Made by a program: the position numbers and the translations under genes. Below the pieces are notes generated by a model. The model saw nothing but the letters and a program-made list of their open reading frames with translations. It did not search any database and was not told where the DNA came from. Of a DNA stretch of 64,000 nt, positions 23,036-33,057 are shown in pieces (the first letter of the stretch is position 1; every line of letters starts with the position of its first letter). The stretch is from the NCBI GenBank assembly GCA_015183035.1, contig JACZZP010000003.1, positions 62,001 to 126,000 of the forward strand, in the 5' to 3' direction. The DNA comes from Meloidogyne chitwoodi (taxonomy: Eukaryota; Nematoda; Chromadorea; Rhabditida; Meloidogynidae).

Positions 23036-24845
23036 ATGGATGTTTCTATAAACAAACAAAATAAGATTAATTCTGATGAGCAATCTTCTTTAAATGCAAA
23101 TTGTAATATTCTTGATATTGGTCTTTCAAAAGAGATTCATTTAATGGTTTTTTTAATTTAATTTAAAAAGAATTTTTATCAAACTTTTTGTTTTTAGGAG
23201 CTTCAAGATATTCAAGCCTTTATTGCCCACAAGGAACATGAAGTTTCTGTTTATGAAAATGCTAAAAGTTTGATCGAATGTCAAGGTTTTTAAAATTTAA
23301 AAAAAAATTAAAATGTGTGTTATGATTGTGAGAGAATTTTTGGGCAGAATAGCGGTCAGAAAATTCCAATTTTTTTAACAAATTTTTTTTTTAAAATGTA
23401 GCAACTGGTGAAAGATGTATGGTTTTTCTTGGAGATAATTTATTTGTTTTGAGAACGCGTGAACAAGCTTTGGAAATTTTGGAAAGACAAATTAATGGTT
23501 TAATTTTATTTTTAATTTTTTATAATTTTTTAAAGTCTTTAAAAATGCTTTAAAATCTTTTTATCAAACAAATGAATCTCTAAATGAAAAGGTTGCATTG
23601 TTGGATAGATTAAGCATTGTAAGTGTTTAAAGGAGAAATTTTTTTAAATTTTTCTTTTTCAGACAAACGAAGGTTTGGTTGAAATAAGGGAACCTGAAAA
23701 AGATGGTCAATCAAGTGGAAAAATTAAAGGTTTGTTTTTTTAAAAAAGAGCCTCTTAATTTTAATATTTTTCATTTTTTGCTTCTTTAAAAATTTTTTTT
23801 TAAGGAAAACGAATTGAACATTTTCCAAAAAATTCTTTTTCAACAAAAGATGATTTATTAATTTGTAAAAAATTGGAAAAAACTAATATTACCAAAGAAA
23901 GAGATGAGAATTATAATAAAAAAGATGAAGATGCTCAAAGACCGAAAAAACCTCAAGGATTGTCAGAACAGGTTTTTTTTTTAATTTTAGAATTTAAAAA
24001 AATGGAAATTTAGGATTATGAAAAATTTTTAAAACTTGTAAATTCGATTGAATCAAGTGATGAAGAAGATGACCTCGAAAAAAATGATGTTGAAGATGAA
24101 CATGATAATGAAGATGAAGAATTAAATAATTTTAAAAAAGAAGATGAAGAAAATTTAATTATTAAAAATGTTGAACAAACTAAAGAAAAAGTAGAAGAAG
24201 AAGAACAACAGCAAGGACGACGACATGTACATTTTTCTGATAAATTTGAAGAAGAAGAAGATTTCTCTGTTGGAATTAAAAAGGTTTTTTTATATTTTTG
24301 AGATTAGATTTTGCTCTTTTTAAAAGATTCTGTGCTGCTGAAGAGAGTGTAGGGTGACTTTTTTTGTGTGAAATTTTCTTTTATGGGTAATAATAAAATC
24401 TAAAAAAATAAAAAAACATGTCGAACAGCACAAAATCCACCACCAAATTGTAGCCAAATATTTTTATTTTTCTTAAATTAGAAAAATTTTTATAAAAATT
24501 AAATTTAGGAACGCTCAATTTTGAAAAATAAAAATGAACATTCACCTATTGACTCGACAGAATTGAAAAAAATGAATCAAAAAGAGCAGAGACGAATTTA
24601 TAGTGTTTCTAAAGAGGTTTTTTTTTTCAAATATTTTTTAAAACTTTTATTTTATTTTTAAAAAGACTGTTAAAGATGAAATTGTAGAACGTGAATTAAC
24701 TTCAAAAAAAAATAAAAAAATATCATCAACAAAAATTTTTAAAAATAATAAAAAACAGCCAAAGAAAGAAGAACGTCGACGACCAATTTCACAATGGAAA
24801 GCTCAAAGAGATGGATTTTTAATTGAAAGTGAAGATGATTATTGA
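23036..24845 (+). CDS. uri-1: URI, unconventional prefoldin RPB5 interactor
   Basis: About ten exons with short introns. The N-terminal half is an alpha-type prefoldin: a coiled coil (ELQDIQAFIAHKEHEV), the hairpin motif CMVFLGDNLFVLRTREQALEI, then a second coiled coil (NALKSFYQTNESLNEKVALL). The LGDN pattern is typical of URI. An acidic middle (SSDEEDDLEKNDVEDEHDNE) and a basic tail with HVHFSD, RSILKNKN and RRPISQWKAQRDG match URI's C-terminal box. URI is a scaffold of the R2TP/prefoldin-like complex that binds RNA polymerase subunit RPB5 and helps assemble polymerases and other large complexes; nematode URI is also linked to genome stability. The intron at about 24285-24509 is longer than its neighbours. 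Confidence 0.78.
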
Positions 24846-24950
24846 AGGAGATGATCCATTTTTGAAGTATATTTAAATTTTTTTTAAATGGAGAAACTTT
24901 TTATTTTTTTTTCGGTTGTGAAATTTTAATATAAAAATGCTTATTAGTAT

Positions 24951-25218
24951 GTTATTTTGGGTCCACCCCTATAGATCGATTAACCAATTTGTCCAATTGC
25001 CAATTCGGTCAAACCTCTTTAAACTAGTTGGTCCCATTCAAACTTGGACATACAGGGAGTGTTTTATTACTTCTCCATTTTAGAGCCCATGGCCAGTGGT
25101 TTTCTGCAAACTTGGACCTATTGGGAGTGTTTTATTACTTTACCATTTAAGGGATTTGACCAATTGGCAAATTCGATCAATAGGGTTTCGACCTATAGGG
25201 GTGACCCCGGTTATTTTG
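24951..25218. mobile_element. MITE with imperfect TIRs and 9-bp TSD
   Basis: GTTATTTTG lies on both sides (24951-24959 and 25210-25218). The element between starts GGTCCACCCCTATAGATCG and ends with the near reverse complement CGACCTATAGGGGTGACCCC. The interior holds two imperfect direct copies of a segment around CAAACTTGGAC...GGGAGTGTTTTATTACTT. It has no coding capacity. The 8-9 bp duplication and GG termini would fit a Merlin-type or Mutator-type source. Confidence 0.75.
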
Positions 25219-25580
25219 TTTAATTAAATTTTCTAATTTATTTATAATTTTTTGATCAGTGATTTTTGCTTGTAGTATATTTTTTTTTTCTTTTCAGCAG
25301 ATTTTAAAAAAAATTTTTTTAAGCTGAAAAGCTAACACCTTATAGGATGACTTAAATTAAAAAAAAATAAAAAATAAATGTCCTCAACTTTTTTTTTAAT
25401 CCTTTCTTGACAAATATATTTAAATTAACAAAAATGAATTTTTTGAAGTCTTACACTAAATTATTTTGGAATATCTTTTTAAATAAAACCAGAGAGGAAT
25501 ATTTTCTTTATTTTTTAATTTTTGAGGAATATTTTGTCTTCTTTAATCTATTCTTTTCTTTTGAAACGTCAAAAATTTTT
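25219..25580. other. Spacer downstream of URI and FKBP genes
   Basis: Convergent 3' region, A/T-rich. A short hairpin, TTTTCAGCAG against CTGAAAAG, lies near 25294-25328. The open stretch beginning at 25407 is low-complexity and runs antisense into the FKBP gene, so it is not called. Confidence 0.4.
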
Positions 25581-26162
25581 TTATTTGACAGCGAGCAATT
25601 CAACATCGAAGATCAAAGTAGAATTTCCAGGAATCTGTCAAAAAGTATATTTTTAAAAAAGTTTTTTTTAATTTGAAAAAAACCGTTCCAGGTATTCCTT
25701 TTGCTCCATAACCCAAATCTGGACTAATCGTAAGTTTCGCGCGTTGACCAACAGACATCTTTTTTAATTTAAAGAAATATAATTAAAGAAGAAATGGCTC
25801 CAAAAATATTTAAAAAAATATATAAACCTTAGCAACACCTTCATCCCATCCTTTGATCACTTCTCCTTTACCAATTGTAAATTCAAAAGGTTTTCCACGA
25901 CTACGAGAACTATCAATTTCCTTTCCATTTTCTAATGAAAGAACATAGTGGCAAGAAACTTTTTGACCATTTTTTGGGAATGTAGACACTAAAAATTAAA
26001 TTTTTTTTAATTTTATTGAAAAACAACAATCTTTCGAAATCTGAGAGTTCTTTTAAGTTTGTTTTTTTGACTTTTTTTGATTTGTCAGATTTTCTAAAGA
26101 TTATTGCAATTTAAAAACAACTAACTATCGCCGTCTTTAGTAGTGTCAATTTGAACTGGCAT
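25581..26162 (-). CDS. FKBP12-type peptidyl-prolyl cis-trans isomerase
   Basis: Five short exons give a single-domain FKBP of about 110 residues, the usual FKBP12 size. The start [12 protein letters not shown] is followed by the fold's landmarks: [60 protein letters not shown], and the C-terminal YGAKGIPGT plus [13 protein letters not shown]. Active-site residues expected from FKBP12 are kept (Tyr in HY, Asp-Ser after the first loop, Phe in FEF, EVI, the Trp, YG, Phe in IFDVELL). It speeds proline isomerisation in folding, is the likely FK506/rapamycin-binding site, and in animals modulates calcium channels. The ATG at 26162 is the only suitable start. Confidence 0.92.
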
Positions 26163-26857
26163 ATTTTTTTCTAAACAAAATTTTATTTTCAGAGAAGAAA
26201 AACTTTAATAATATCTAAAAATAAAAAATATGAGAAACTTTTTGCGAAAATAAAAGATAACAAACAATTTTTGAAAGTTTTGTTAAAATAATTTAAAGTG
26301 AAACATTAAAAAAAATCGTTGAAACCATATAGCTTTATAACAACGTAACACACGCCATTTACCGTACAAAAATCAATAGTCTATTTCTCTAACTACGAGG
26401 ATTAAATGTCATTTATTTTTAGGTAAACATAATGCCAAAAATAGCAAATATTTAAAAAGTTTATTTTTAAATTTTTATCTTTTTCACTCTATTCAAGACA
26501 CTTTTTCACGAATAATTGGGCTTTGTTATTTTAACCTTTTTTACGCTTTTGACAATTTCGAGATTTATAGGTTATGACTATTTTTCGCGTTGATGTTTTA
26601 AATTATTTTCAAAAATTGTTGTTTACATTATTATTTTAAAATTATTGATTTTTGTTGTCTATCTTTAAAAAAAGGAAAAATTGTTTTCTGCTTCATTTAT
26701 ATTTATTAAATTTTTGCTTTCCTTTTACTTTTCCATATTTAAATAATTGTATTATTTTTTAACTAAGTCATGTATTTTAAACAATTTATATTTAAATTAT
26801 TAATTTTATTTTTTTTATTTATAAATTTTAATTTTAGCTTAAAAATTAAAAAAAATT
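26163..26857. other. Divergent intergenic region
   Basis: About 700 bp between the FKBP start (leftward) and the F-box start (rightward), so it should hold both promoters. It is A/T-rich with no ORF of note. A TTTTAG acceptor about 20 bp before the F-box ATG is a plausible trans-splice site. Confidence 0.45.
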
Positions 26858-28135
26858 ATGGAATATTTACCAACAGAAATACAACTAAAAATTCTCAAAA
26901 ATCTCAACTTTGATGAATTGTTCAAATTTAAACAAACCAATCGACATTTTTGTGACTTTATTAATAAATACAAAGATGAATTGGCTCGTAAAGGATTCCA
27001 TACACTCCTTTTTTTAGCTACAGATCATATGTGGTTTGATACTGAAATTAGTTTATCGTTTAATTCGCATTCTGTGAGGAATATGGCAAACAATTTTCCA
27101 TTGAGTAATCATCTTCAGGAAAAGGTTAAAATTTTATTATATTTTACTTTCTTTTTAATTTCTTAGTGGTTATCTACTTTGGATAAACAAATTCCTTTCT
27201 TTATAGTAAATACTGAATCAATTGTTTCAAGTACGGAAGAAAATATTTTAGGTGGATACTTGATTGTTGAAAATACAGAATCAATTGCTGTCAGAATTGC
27301 ACCTAATCTCTTTTTTGCTGAAGGTAATTAACTTAAAACTTCTCTTTTTGAATATTTTTCTTATTAAATTCATTAATTATTGTGGATCTTTAATATTTAA
27401 TAGGATTGCCAGATTGCAAAAAATTTACTTTGAACTTGCCTTTATTTCCTAAAAGCATCGAGGAATTGAAAATTATTCGTTATTGGTTGATGCAAGTCGT
27501 TCGCTGTGATTTTGATAGTATTATGTTTGCAGAATTTATTTTCAATCCAGAGATGATTCAATTGCTTTTTGATAATGATGAAATTAATAAATTAAAATTT
27601 AATTGCTATGATGCTTCGCTTTCCTTGAATAAGCAAAATATTGATTTTTGGAAATTTACTTTTGATTTAGTTATTAGTGGACATCTTATTTTATATTTTG
27701 AGCAAAGAGAAGAACAAGATCATATAGAGGAAAAAAACAATTTTTTATTAAAATTATTGTTAAATGAAGGTTATAAAATTCATTTAATTGTGTTGGAACA
27801 GGCTCGTCATAATCAAATTTTACTTTACAATAACCTTATAAATGTAAGTTATGGAGATTAGGGTTGTTTAATCTAAAATTAATTTAAATATTCAGCATAT
27901 AGAAACTTCAACAGATTTATCAAAAATAGTGCACTTTATTAGCTTTAAGAGTGTGAGATGGCATCGATCTCAATTAATTATTAGAGGAATTGAAATCAAA
28001 CAATACGACAATACAGAAAAATTTTATAAAATTACAAATATTAATGACTCTGAAATTGTGTTTTTAATTAAATGGACCTTCGTAAGAAAAGAAAGCAATA
28101 TTATATCTACTATTAAAATTTCTAGACACTACTAA
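26858..28135 (+). CDS. F-box domain protein
   Basis: Four exons: 26858-27124, about 27167-27324, about 27403-27843 and about 27896-28135. The N-terminus is a clear F-box: YLPTEIQLKILKNLNFDELF followed by KFKQTNRHFCDFI, the motif that binds SKP1 in SCF ubiquitin ligases. The rest, about 320 residues, has no recognised substrate-binding repeat, though it shows a beta/alpha pattern with GGYLIVEN, TFDLVISGHLILYF and a C-terminal SEIVFLIKWTFVRKESN. This resembles the FTH/FBA2-like tails of nematode-expanded F-box families and the large F-box families of root-knot nematodes. The target is unknown. Confidence 0.82.
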
Positions 28136-28402
28136 ATTTATTATTTTATAAAAAATATACAGAAATTATTTTTCTTGACATATCGAATTTTATTTTTCAA
28201 TTTTTGTTTTAATAAATAAATTTTAAATTGTTTATATTTTTTCTCATTTGCTTAAATATGGCAACAATACATGATTAAATTTTCTTTTTTTAATTATTTT
28301 TAGCTTAAAAATTAAAAAAATTCGTCTTCAACCGCCTCGAGATAATTTTCAAATGTTAGATTAATTGGCGAGTTCTTCCTCTTCTTTGATTAAAATTGTG
28401 AG

Positions 28403-28634
28403 AAATTTTCGGCACTACTAAAGACGAGCGGGCCCTTTTTGCGGATTTTTTCTGCGGACAAGTTTTATTCGCATATATATTTCTCATTATTTACAATTTG
28501 TGAAATCAAATTAAAAAAACAATCTTCTTCACCAAATTGTCCATTGATCTGTCAGATAATATATGCGAATAAAACTTGTCCGCAGAAAAAATCAGCAAAA
28601 AGGGCCCGCTCGTCTTTAGTAGTGCCAAATTTTC
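28403..28634. mobile_element. MITE with long TIRs and perfect 8-bp TSD
   Basis: The element is 28411-28626 (216 bp) with AAATTTTC directly outside both ends. The inverted repeats extend about 65 bp from GGCACTACTAAAGACGAGCG through GGGCCCTTTTTGC to TTCTGCGGACAAGTTTTATT, nearly perfect. The GG start, the 8-bp duplication and the shared inner motif TGCGGACAA with the Merlin copy at 8669-9313 make it a likely Merlin-dependent MITE. The open stretch at 28439-28666 is a by-product. Confidence 0.88.
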
Positions 28635-29200
28635 AACTAAATATTGTTTGGTTAAACAGTGTCTAGATCTTATGACAGCGAAAAATTGTTCGAGGTTTGT
28701 TTAACTTTAATTTATTTAAATTATATTTAATATTTTGATAATTAATTAGATAAAATGATTTATTAGATTCAAAATAACTCAAATTTTTAATTTTTATTTA
28801 TTTTAGTTATTTTTTCAAAAAATGATTTGCTCAATTAGAGACGAAGGCTTCAATTAGTGAAACTAGACGAATCGAGCAAGAAATCCCCATGAATTGTGAT
28901 AAATGACACAGGTTTATTTTTTGAATATTTAAAGTATTTTTACTTTATTTTTTTTAATATTTTAGACCTGTCAAAAGTGAATCTACCTATGTGAGTGTCC
29001 AGCTTTTCTTGAGCAAAAGAAGCTGGAATTTTTGATTTAATGGAAAATTGTGGGAATTGAAATTGGAAACTAATGGTGCTTGTTCTATTTTGAAATTGAT
29101 CAGGTTTTTACATTTTATTTCTTTACTGGTCCTAAAGTTTTGTGTTTTCAAGAAATTTTAACTTTGTTTTTTTTATTAATTTTTAAAATTATAGATAATT

Positions 29201-29284
29201 ATGGCTAAACCAGCTGGAGGACCAGCTCCACGAGGACCTAAACAGCAAGACGAGGATGATGACGATGGAGCTGGAATGGCTTAA
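29201..29284 (+). CDS. Putative 27-residue acidic peptide
   Basis: A short ORF begins MAKPAGGPAPRGPKQQ, continues with an Asp/Glu run and ends GAGMA. A TATAG splice-type acceptor lies 7 bp before the ATG, so it could be a trans-spliced mini-gene or the last exon of a longer one. Codon composition is clearly less AT-rich than its surroundings, which argues for selection. I recognise no family. Confidence 0.35.
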   Translation: MAKPAGGPAPRGPKQQDEDDDDGAGMA

Positions 29285-29547
29285 TTTTGACGATAGGAAG
29301 AGTAGTACACGATGAAAAAGGTTTTTTAATTTTTTGAAATTTTGTTATTCTATTTTTGATTTTTTGAGTAAATTGAATCTGACTAAATTATTTTTCTGTG
29401 TTACCAAGACCTAAAAATCACATCAATTTGGTAATAAATCTTTTTGCAAAGTGATCACAATTTAATGGTGACAAATGTAAACGTTTTCCTTGTTTTTTAA
29501 ATGAGTATAAATTATAAAATTTTTGAATTGATTATTTTTTGAACACG

Positions 29548-29670
29548 CCCGACTAGGCGCCGTCCGATTAGGCGCAGGTAGACTCGTTTCCTTTTTATCT
29601 CTAATTATCCAATTGATATAATATTCTGCACCAAGATGGTCCACGCATAGTTGGCCGGCGCCTAGTTGGG
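29548..29670. repeat. Short inverted-repeat element with GC-rich ends
   Basis: CCCGACTAGGCGCCG at 29548-29562 is inverted as CGGCGCCTAGTTGGG at 29656-29670 (one mismatch). A second, internal copy of the motif (CGATTAGGCGC) follows the left arm. The GC-rich ends contrast with AT-rich flanks. It is probably a small MITE remnant; no clear duplication was found. Confidence 0.6.
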
Positions 29671-29909
29671 CTGTACCCGATTATTTTATGTTCCTTCCTC
29701 TTACCCAAACGACAAATGTGTTTATATTTATTCATAATTTAGATTTTTGGCATTTTGTGGAATATTAAAAAATAAATGACATTTGATCCCTGTTGTTAGA
29801 GAAATATAAATAATTTACTATAAAATTTTTGTTCTATATCTTTTTTTAATTCGATTTTTCCCGTTTTCAATAATATTTTTATTGATTTTTTTTAGTATTT
29901 TAACAAGGA

Positions 29910-30660
29910 ATGGTTAATAATGAAGCAACAAGCAGTTCAAATTTAATAAAAGAAGGCAATTGTGAGAATAATCAACAAATTCAGCATCAAGGAAACTTTA
30001 ATCGTCCACTAAGATGGTTTAAACTTTGTATGTTTTTCATCAATTTTGAAATATATTAAAATTATTTTTTTTTCAGTTTGTGGAACTGCCTCAACCGCTG
30101 GCTTTATTTATGGTTTGAGAATAGCTTGGATTCAGTCAAAATTAAAACCAGGAGAATTGCCTAGGGCAAATTTACTTTCTGGTGCAGGTTTCTTTTTAAT
30201 TAAAATTTTTGATTGTTTTTTAGTTTTTATTTTTTTAAAGGTTTAGCAATGCAGGCATTTGGAGTGGCTTCATTAATTACAATTTCAGGTTTTTCTTTAA
30301 GTTTTCTTTTTGACTCTTTTCACGTTTTTCTTCTATTCTTTTTATGTAGTAAGAATAGAATTTGCAAATTTTAATTTTTTAAATTCTCATGTCTGGACTC
30401 GTTTATTGGAAAACCCAGGCATTTGCCAATAACTGGGCCGACCACATTAATTTTTTTAATTTTATGTTTTTTTAGGTTACATAACTCTCATCGTATTAAT
30501 TTCTGAAGCAATGGGTGTGAACACTTTTAAAGAATTTGGAACCAAAACTAGACATTTTTTTGGTGATCGTTTTAGAATATCAAAAGGAAAAGATGAAGAA
30601 GAAAAGTTTGAATCTTTAAGTGATTTATTTGAAAATTTTAATAAAGAAGGTAAAAAATAA
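29910..30660 (+). CDS. TMEM242-like mitochondrial membrane protein
   Basis: Four exons give about 155 residues. Two hydrophobic segments (FCGTASTAGFIYGLRIAW and, after a short loop, AFGVASLITISGYITLIVLI) are followed by EAMGVNTFKEFGTKTR, which matches the conserved segment near the C-terminus of TMEM242 (DUF1358). In mammals TMEM242 is an inner-membrane factor for ATP synthase c-ring and complex I assembly. The tail is charged (KGKDEEEKFESLSDLFENF). A TTTTTTTAG acceptor 15 bp before the ATG suggests spliced-leader addition there. The intron before the last exon contains a small hairpin around ACCCAGGCATTTGCCAATAA. Confidence 0.72.
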
Positions 30661-30784
30661 TTTTGTTTTTTTTTTAAATTTATTTTGTTATATTTTTATT
30701 GTTGTTTTTTTTAAATATCAAATTTTTATTAGTTATTTTCTCTATTTTAAAGGTTTTTACCTTATTTTTGTTAATTTAAAAATT

Positions 30785-30880
30785 AATTTCCACCAGTTGG
30801 ATTCGAACTCTTTACCTAATTTTATGAAAACGAAGGATTTTTCAACTTAACCAGTGAGATGAATATCAATTGGAAAAGTT
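30785..30880 (-). pseudogene. tRNA-like relic
   Basis: On the minus strand a T-arm-like AGAGTTCGAATCC is preceded by a D-arm-like ACTGGTTAAGTTG. Acceptor pairing is only partial. It is the third such minus-strand relic in the first 31 kb, each a short way downstream of a plus-strand gene. Confidence 0.35.
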
Positions 30881-32060
30881 TGTGGACGACAACGTTCTGC
30901 GGCATTTACTAAGTTTGTTAATTTTTTGAAAATGGTATTTAGGTGTGTGAACTTGTAAGGGTATTTTTTGACTAATGAATGTTCTGGAGGTTGCTGAAGC
31001 TTTTTTTAATTCAACACTCCAAATGATTCCTACAAAATGATCAAAAATTTATAGGTAAGCGCTGATGTGAATCTTCTCGTTTTTTGACTGGTGATAGGTG
31101 AAAATGTTCGTTTTATCAAGTTTTTTTAACTTGAAAGAATGCTTGGAGATCTGTTTTCAACACATTCAGGACTAACAAGGTTTTTATAACTTTAAAGTTA
31201 TTAATTTTAAAAATTGTCCGATCGGCGTTATTGTTTAATGTTTATTAATTAAAATTACCCTCACATGGGGACTTATATTTTTCAGTCTTTTTTTATTTTT
31301 CAATAGAAGGGCTTTCCTTTCTTTTTTACCTTTTTATTGTTCAATTTTTTTTTCATTTTGACTTTACACTCATAAAATATATTGTTATATTATTCTTTTT
31401 TCCCCACTTTGTATTTTTGGACACAACAATCAAAGCACTATAACGAGTTTTTTGTTCTTCCAAAATATATGATTCATCAATAAATTGTATTTTTTCTTCT
31501 TAAAAATTTTGGGCGCAAAAATAATTAAAATCTTTATTTTGTTTGTATACTCTAATCTACTTTCTCTCTGTCTTACCTGTACGGCCGGTTAGTCGCTAGC
31601 CACTTTGTCGCCGCGAGATTATTTGTTAAATAAAAAAGAATGTTAGAGATGTAGTGTTAAAGGCTGAAAATCTAGCCGCGATTAACTGGGCGTCTCCAAT
31701 TAAATACGAGAGTAACTACATTAGAGTCTCAAGTTGAAAAAATATTATTAACCTAATCTTTTTTTAATAAATGAGACTCGACAAAACTTTATTTTTGTGA
31801 CGTTCTTTTTTCTCAAACTGTCTTCTTTTTCTCTCTTTTTTTAATGTTCACACTTAATTTTCTCCTACCCGTTTTTCAAAAAAATTTTTTTTCTAGAATT
31901 TTACGTTCTCCCTTTGGTAATATTTATTATAGTAAATAGTAGCCAAAGAAGGCGCCATTTTTCATTTTCGAGGAGAAGCAAAATGTTTTTTTTTATTTTG
32001 TTATATGTCAAACAGTCTGTCAATTAAAAATAGTTAGAACGTGTAAGAGTTAATATTGTT

Positions 32061-32208
32061 GGTGTCGTTTTGGCGCAGAGACGTTTGGGCGCACCCAAAA
32101 ATTCTTAAAATTTTTTTTTAATTTTGGGAGATTAAACTTTTTATTTTGTCTCTAAATAACAATTTTTAAAGTTTACGTCTTTCAACAACTCCGCGCCAAA
32201 ACATCACC
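32061..32208. repeat. Short inverted-repeat element
   Basis: GGTGTCGTTTTGGCGCAGAG at 32061-32080 is inverted, with a few mismatches, as CTCCGCGCCAAAACATCACC at 32189-32208. The spacer is T-rich. It probably is a decayed MITE. Confidence 0.55.
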
Positions 32209-32931
32209 TTTAGTCCAAAGTTGAATATTTTATTTTTTTAGCCTTCTCATTATTTTTCTTTTTTTTAGCTTTATTTAACATTTTTTCTTTTTCTATAGAG
32301 AGTTCACTTTAGAAAAAAGCTCCATAAAAATACACAATTCTTTATTTTTCATTTTTTCGCATCCATTATCGTCAGTAAAAAAAATAATTTTATAAATATA
32401 TCGATATACATATTTTCTTTTGTTTATTTATTTATTAAAACAAACTGTGAGTATCCATTAAAAAAATTTTTTTTTAGAAATAAAACATGAATTTAAAATA
32501 AATGTGATTAGAAAAATTTTTTTTTATGATAAAAAATTTTTTTTAATGGGATTTTGACAATTTTTTAAATAAAAAAGGTTATATACTTGGCACTTAACTC
32601 AAAACTTGCTTTAATTTTTTTAATTTCTTCTCTGTTCCTTTTAAATTCCTTTTTTAAACCTTTAATTTTCTCGTTTTTTTCTAGTATTTCATTATCTACA
32701 GCATAGACAAAATGTCCATAAACAAAAATGGAAGACAATATCTTTTATCTAAAAAAATATCCTCTTTCTTTTTTATTGCATATAAGCATTGTGAAAATGT
32801 TTGTAGAGGAGGGTAAACGTCATTATATCTTTATTTCTCTCTATTTTCCTATTTGCGCTTCCATTAATTTTTTTATCTCTAATCTCCTTAAGAGGAAGTT
32901 TACTTTAAAAATTATAATTTTCTATAAACGC

Positions 32932-33057
32932 AAACTTAAGTTTATTTACGATAAACAATAAAAGCTTGTTTGTATTTTTCGTCATAAAAACATCTCATTT
33001 GTAAAACTTAAGTTTAGATTTTTCTCTCAAAACAGGTAAAAGTGCAAACTTAAGTTT
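32932..33057. repeat. Three copies of palindrome AAACTTAAGTTT
   Basis: The perfect 12-bp palindrome occurs at 32932-32943, 33004-33015 and 33046-33057. Two of the three are preceded by GC. Clustering within 126 bp is more than expected even for AT-rich DNA and could mark a dimeric protein-binding site, although low-complexity drift is possible. Confidence 0.5.

Larger units (their letters stand above)
28635..29909. other. Intergenic region with repeat remnants
   Basis: A/T-rich, with the small putative ORF at 29201 and the inverted-repeat element at 29548-29670 described separately. Some intron-like T-rich tracts ending TTTTAG (for example before 28966) suggest non-coding or trans-spliced transcripts, but no convincing multi-exon gene can be assembled. 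Confidence 0.4.

Noticed and set aside
28290..28325. Copy of the F-box gene's leader (TTTTTAGCTTAAAAATTAAA) after the gene
   Set aside because: Could mark a deleted F-box duplicate, but the match is A/T low complexity and a similar string occurs near 4420, so it is not reliable.
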